A stretch of DNA of 64,000 bases, taken from contig JACGWO010000005.1 of NCBI GenBank assembly GCA_034509735.1, positions 10,247,692-10,311,691 of the forward strand, written 5' to 3'. Source of the stretch: Sesamum alatum. Lineage: Eukaryota > Streptophyta > Magnoliopsida > Lamiales > Pedaliaceae. Below are positions 60,159 through 64,000 of this stretch, one piece after another. The translations under genes and the position numbers were made by a program. The first letter of the stretch is position 1, and each line of letters begins with the position of its first letter. The notes beneath the pieces are model-generated. The model had not been told where the DNA came from. It saw only the letters and a program-made list of their open reading frames with translations, and ran no database searches.

Positions 60159-60543
60159 TGATATGGATAAGAAAAGATAAATAAGGAAATTTACGAAAAG
60201 GCCCCTATGATTTCTAGATAATTGCATTAAAGCCATCAATGGGGGTTGGAGGGAGGTTGAAGGAAGTTAACAAGGGGAAGTTGAAAAGAAGGTGGGGCAC
60301 GTGAAGTGACGAAAACGCCCTCGACAATTTAATCTAGGCCGTAGGATTGAGGGAAGTTGAGGGACAACATTGTAATTTCACCCCCTAGGATTTACTATAA
60401 ATAGGGGGTGAAGCTTATTATTTTGGAGACTTTTGGAATGAATAATAGAAACTTTACTCTTTATATACTTGTCCTTGTTGTGCTTCCTTGTGACGATTTG
60501 AACACGTGCTTAGGCTACATCTTTCCCGAATTTCACTCCATCA
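60159..60543 (+). repeat. Gypsy 3' LTR (probable limits)
   Basis: A purine tract (AAAGTTGGGGGGCT) ends just before TGATATGG. A TATA box follows at 60396 and the stretch ends CTCCATCA, giving TG...CA with TGAT/ATCA ends. The 5' partner is missing, so the exact end is a guess. Confidence 0.55.
60396..60404 (+). promoter_or_regulatory. TATA box in Gypsy 3' LTR
   Basis: TATAAATAG followed by a pyrimidine-rich leader. It could in principle start outward transcription into 60430 and beyond. Confidence 0.55.
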
Positions 60544-61051
60544 CCACCCGAACCAAATCGAATCGACCCGTTTATTATATTTATTGGAAAAATTGCAATT
60601 TTAAATTTAGAATAATTCCATACCATCCCTTATTGATCTTGTTTTGGTCTAGTACTAAAACTTGTAAAAAATCAAGTTGTTAAATATATATTATTTAATT
60701 TCTTAAATTACATATATAAAATCGTTTAAATAGAAGTTCAAATACATAAGTTGTCAAATGTGCACAGTGCAAAGCCCATTTTGTTAAATGTTACATTAGA
60801 CTCTCAAAGTTTAGAAAAGAAAAAAGAAAAGAAAAGCCCATTAATTTTCATTTTTTTTAAGCAAAAAATAGAAAAAGAAAAAAAAATGTAGATGAAACCC
60901 TTTGTGTTGGAGAACTGTCTTTTTTGAAAATCTTATATTCAAACATATCAAGACAAGTCGTCTTTACTTCTTCCTCTTAAATCCCAAGTTCCATTTCTTT
61001 AGGTAATTTTTCTCTTTTGTTCCTTTTTCTTCCATTCTTTTGTAAGTAATG
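60544..61051. other. Intergenic AT-rich DNA
   Basis: No gene or repeat is supported. It holds A-rich and AG-rich tracts near 60815-60890. Confidence 0.5.
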
Positions 61052-61061
61052 TAAAAAATTA

Positions 61062-62168
61062 GGGATAAATTCACTTTTCATACCTCAGGTACGGCATTAT
61101 TCCATTTTTGGTATTCCCTGTTTTCATGTCATCAATGTTGATACCCAAAGTTTCCTTTTTTCATCGAGCTGAATACCTGCCGTTAGTTGACCGTCAGATT
61201 TAACGGTCAAAGTCATTTTGGCGGGAAAATTGGCAGCTTTTTGCCTATTTAAGCACATGTTTGGCTATCATTTACTACACCATAAAAATTAAAGTTGAAA
61301 AAGTAAAATTTAGAATATTTTGGAAAAAAAAATGAGAGGTATGAGGAGAAATCAGTTTCAATCTTACTCAAATACGAGTGTGGGTTCGTCTAATGAGAAC
61401 ATTTTATGTGGAAAAAATGTATTGTGAGTGTGGAATTGAGCTACCATTGAAGACTTCTTGGACCAAAATAAATCCGAGAAGAAGGTTTGGGCATGTCCTA
61501 ATTACGGGGTAAATTTATATTTTATTCTTATTTATTTTGTATTTTTGATTTATATACCATTAATTCTTGTTTTTATTTTTTCGGTCAAAGAAAAGGGAAT
61601 ATTGTGGAGTTTTTAGATACAAAAATACAAAAATAAATAAGAATATTTTTTCTCCGTAAAAACAAGAATTCATGGTATATAATCAAAAACACAAAATAAG
61701 TAAGAATAAAATATAAATTTACCCCGTAATTAGGACATGCCCAAAACCTTCTTCCCGAAATTTTTTGGTCCAAGAAGTCTTCAATTGTAGCTTAATTCCA
61801 CACTCACAATACATTTTTTCCACATAAATGTTCTAATTAGATGAGCCCACAGTCGTATTTGAGTAAGATTGAAACTGATTTCTCCTCATACCTCTCATTT
61901 TTTTTCCAAAATATTTTCAATTTTACTTTTTCAACTCTAGTTTTTGTGGTGTAGTAAATGGTAGCCAAACATGTGCTTAAATAGGAAAAAAAACTGCCAA
62001 TTTTTCCGCCAAAATGACTTTAACCGTTAACTCTAACGGTCAACTAACGACAGGTACTCAACTCGATGAAAAAAGGAAACTTTGGGTATCAACATTGATG
62101 ACATGGAAACAGGGAGTACCAAAGGTGAAATAAGGTCATATCTGAGGTACTAAAAGTGAAATTATCCC
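61062..62168. mobile_element. MULE-like MITE, family copy 2
   Basis: The left end is GGGATAAATTCACTTTTC and the right end is its inverted partner. The same 10-mer TAAAAAATTA flanks both sides (61052-61061 and 62169-62178). The arms match those of the element at 27467-28754 almost word for word ('catcaatgttgatacccaaa', 'tttgaccgtta' reversed). The centre (about 61505-61735) is a different AT-rich foldback with near-perfect arms around 'gtaaatttatattttattct'. Confidence 0.88.
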
Positions 62169-62178
62169 TAAAAAATTA

Positions 62179-63305
62179 AGACAAAGATATAAAAAAAATT
62201 GTAAGATTAATTTCAAAAGAATTTTTCATTAGATTTAAATTTATATGAATGATTAAATATTGTTTTTGTGATTTTTTATTATTTTTATTTTGTTAACATT
62301 AAATTTTCTATTTCTCTTGCAGATTCATTTTGGTACGTTGGATATTTGTTAGTTGGAAGTTGGTTTCAAGATGCTATTAGAGGTTTTTAGTTGTATCATA
62401 TATGTATATAATTATTGTGTATTTAACTTTAATTATTTTGAAAACTTGTTACTCTTTGCCCTCAAAGACTTTTAGCCACGTATATTCTTAAGTTATTATG
62501 TATTTTCTATGGCTATTCTAATACTTTGTTATTATTTTATTTTATTTTTTATCAATGAAAGAGTTTTAACTATTTATATTCTCATTTGTTTATTAATTTC
62601 AATGTTTTATTTTTGTTACAAGTGTTAAAACCACAAAATCGTCTGAAACCACGTAAGATGCACTCTCAATTTTAATTTTAAAAGTGGCAATTTGATAATT
62701 TATTTGTAAAATCGCCAATAGCATTTCTATATAAAAATAGCTTAGAAAAAATCAAACCTCACTGTGAGAATCCCTATCGAAAATCCTAAATTAGACTACG
62801 TTTCACTAAATTTGTAAATTGATGGTAAAAATGTGATGATAGTATAAAATAGAGTACAAAAATTAAGCTGGGGAAAAGTTAAAAGAACTAAATTAATAAT
62901 ATTGGTGTTGTCTTAAAATATTTCAATTTTCGATACTAAAAACACCTTTTGATTAAGTAGCAACCATACTAGAAGGGTTAGGGAAAGGCCTCATAGAAGA
63001 AGAATGTGAAGGAGTATAACTAATATTAGACGAAGAAGATTATATTTGAAAAATCTAAATAGGTTATTACTTGATTCACTCATGATTATAAATAAAAACA
63101 AATAATATAACAAACTAAATGCTTAAATAATAAAAAAAATAATATAACAATTGTGACTGTTGACCAGAACAACTCTTTTTTTGAACAAAAAAAAAAATCA
63201 TTTAACCCCTAACCCAATTACAATTATCTATACCTTCTTATTATGTGAGAGTGCTCTTTTGATGTCTTACTTAATTTTGGTATGTTGTTTTAATATTTAA
63301 TTTAA
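62179..63305. other. Intergenic AT-rich DNA
   Basis: No coding region or clear repeat is seen. Confidence 0.5.
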
Positions 63306-64000
63306 GGGTAAACATCATTTTTGGTCCCTAAATTATGTCATTTATCCTCTTTTGGTCTCTCATATATTATATTCATTAAATTTGGTCCCTCAATTTTAAT
63401 AATTTCATCAGATTTGGTCCCTCCGTTAATTTTTCTGTTAAAACTAATGGACTTTTGAAAAAAAATGAATTTGTGACCAAAGGGGGGTTTGAACTTGAGG
63501 TCACGAGTTTAACAAAATCAACTTATTACCACTAAGTCAAATCAATTACTTGAAATTTTATTAATCTGAAAGTTTACTTATTTACAACTTATCTATAGCA
63601 GCCTCAAGTTTGTTTCTTGATTTTTAAGCCACTCAAATTTTACAAAACGTTTCTAAAGTCTTGTATTAGCCCCAAACAACAAATCGAATACAAAAATCAT
63701 AAAAAAATCCACAAGACTAATTCTCAAAAACTCAACAAAAATACACAAGTCATAAAAATACCAAACAATGTCATAAAAGTCATAAACAATACATAAGTCA
63801 TTCATTAAATACATAAAAACAGTCTTAAAATTTTCTAAACATCAATTAAAACATAATTCAAAAATTGATCCATTACAACAAAAATATTTATTGCTTGTCT
63901 TTTTTCTTCTCCTTTCATGTGTATTTATCTTTGATTGATTTTAAGTGCACTGGAAAAACTTCAGAGAGAAATACAATAAGTAATTTTTCGGTGAGTAAAT
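63306..64000. mobile_element. Left part of a MULE-like MITE, cut by the window edge
   Basis: GGGTAAACATCATTTTTGG starts a series of 'tttggtccct' words (63330, 63389, 63413) in the style of the other MITE arms here. 'gaccaaaggggggtttgaac' at 63476 is followed by 'cttattaccactaagtcaa', a phrase common in plant repeats. The right end is outside the window, so the call rests on the left arm only. Confidence 0.45.

Larger units (their letters stand above)
52237..60543 (+). mobile_element. Tat-type Ty3/Gypsy retrotransposon, 5'-truncated
   Basis: The order is the end of the protease, reverse transcriptase, RNase H, a second archaeal-type RNase H, integrase, then a long 3' region with a gene on the opposite strand, a purine-rich tract and a 3' LTR. 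Dual RNase H plus an antisense gene fits the Tat lineage (Ogre/Retand relatives). Gag, most of the protease and the 5' LTR are missing. The junction lies somewhere between 52237 and 52325. An hAT MITE splits it at 54617-55723. Confidence 0.85.

Overview
This window is AT-rich nuclear DNA from a flowering plant, most likely a eudicot; a Lamiales or other asterid origin is only a guess. The evidence is GT-AG introns, plant-type TATA boxes and plant-specific transposon families (PIF/Harbinger, CACTA/En-Spm, MULE-type MITEs, Copia, a Tat-type Ty3/Gypsy element and an L1-like LINE with an RNase H domain). Only one piece of a normal host gene is recognisable: the first exon of a SABATH-type carboxyl methyltransferase at the left edge, on the minus strand and running out of the window. 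Nearly everything else is nested mobile elements.

Layout. 1-4294: methyltransferase exon 1, its TATA box, a duplicated segment, and a MULE-like MITE with a GC-rich core (2099-3397). 4295-19309: a decayed CACTA element split by a PIF/Harbinger element of about 13 kb (4981-17967, TSD TAA) and by a GC-rich MULE-like MITE (18298-19209). 19310-30301: LTR-like remnants, a Tourist/Harbinger MITE (21373-23045) holding a MULE-like MITE, about 4.4 kb of featureless AT-rich DNA, and a MULE-like MITE with a perfect 9-bp TSD (27467-28754). 30304-41945: a degenerate L1-like LINE cut in two by a complete but dead Copia element (34090-40750, TSD TGATA). 44522-51855: a MULE-like element holding a CACTA element (45609-51489) with broken tnp2-type and second-gene ORFs. 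About 52237-60543: a 5'-truncated Tat-type Gypsy element with dual RNase H, an hAT MITE inserted with an 8-bp TSD, and a multi-exon gene on the opposite strand. 61062-62168: a second member of the 27467 MITE family. 63306 to the end: the left arm of another MITE.

The most interesting object is the Harbinger element. Between matching ends it carries an apparently intact three-exon DDE transposase (407 aa) and the usual Myb/SANT-like partner gene, which is broken by a frameshift and a stop. On the opposite strand lie a GRF zinc-finger/membrane gene (broken) and three divergent Myb/SANT-like genes (one broken, two open). All four SANT-like genes share one phase-0 intron position. The right end carries a perfect 48-bp palindrome. 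An expanded set of Myb/SANT cofactors plus a GRF gene goes beyond the usual two-gene Harbinger layout. Intact SANT copies could supply the partner function lost from the canonical gene, but that is inference.
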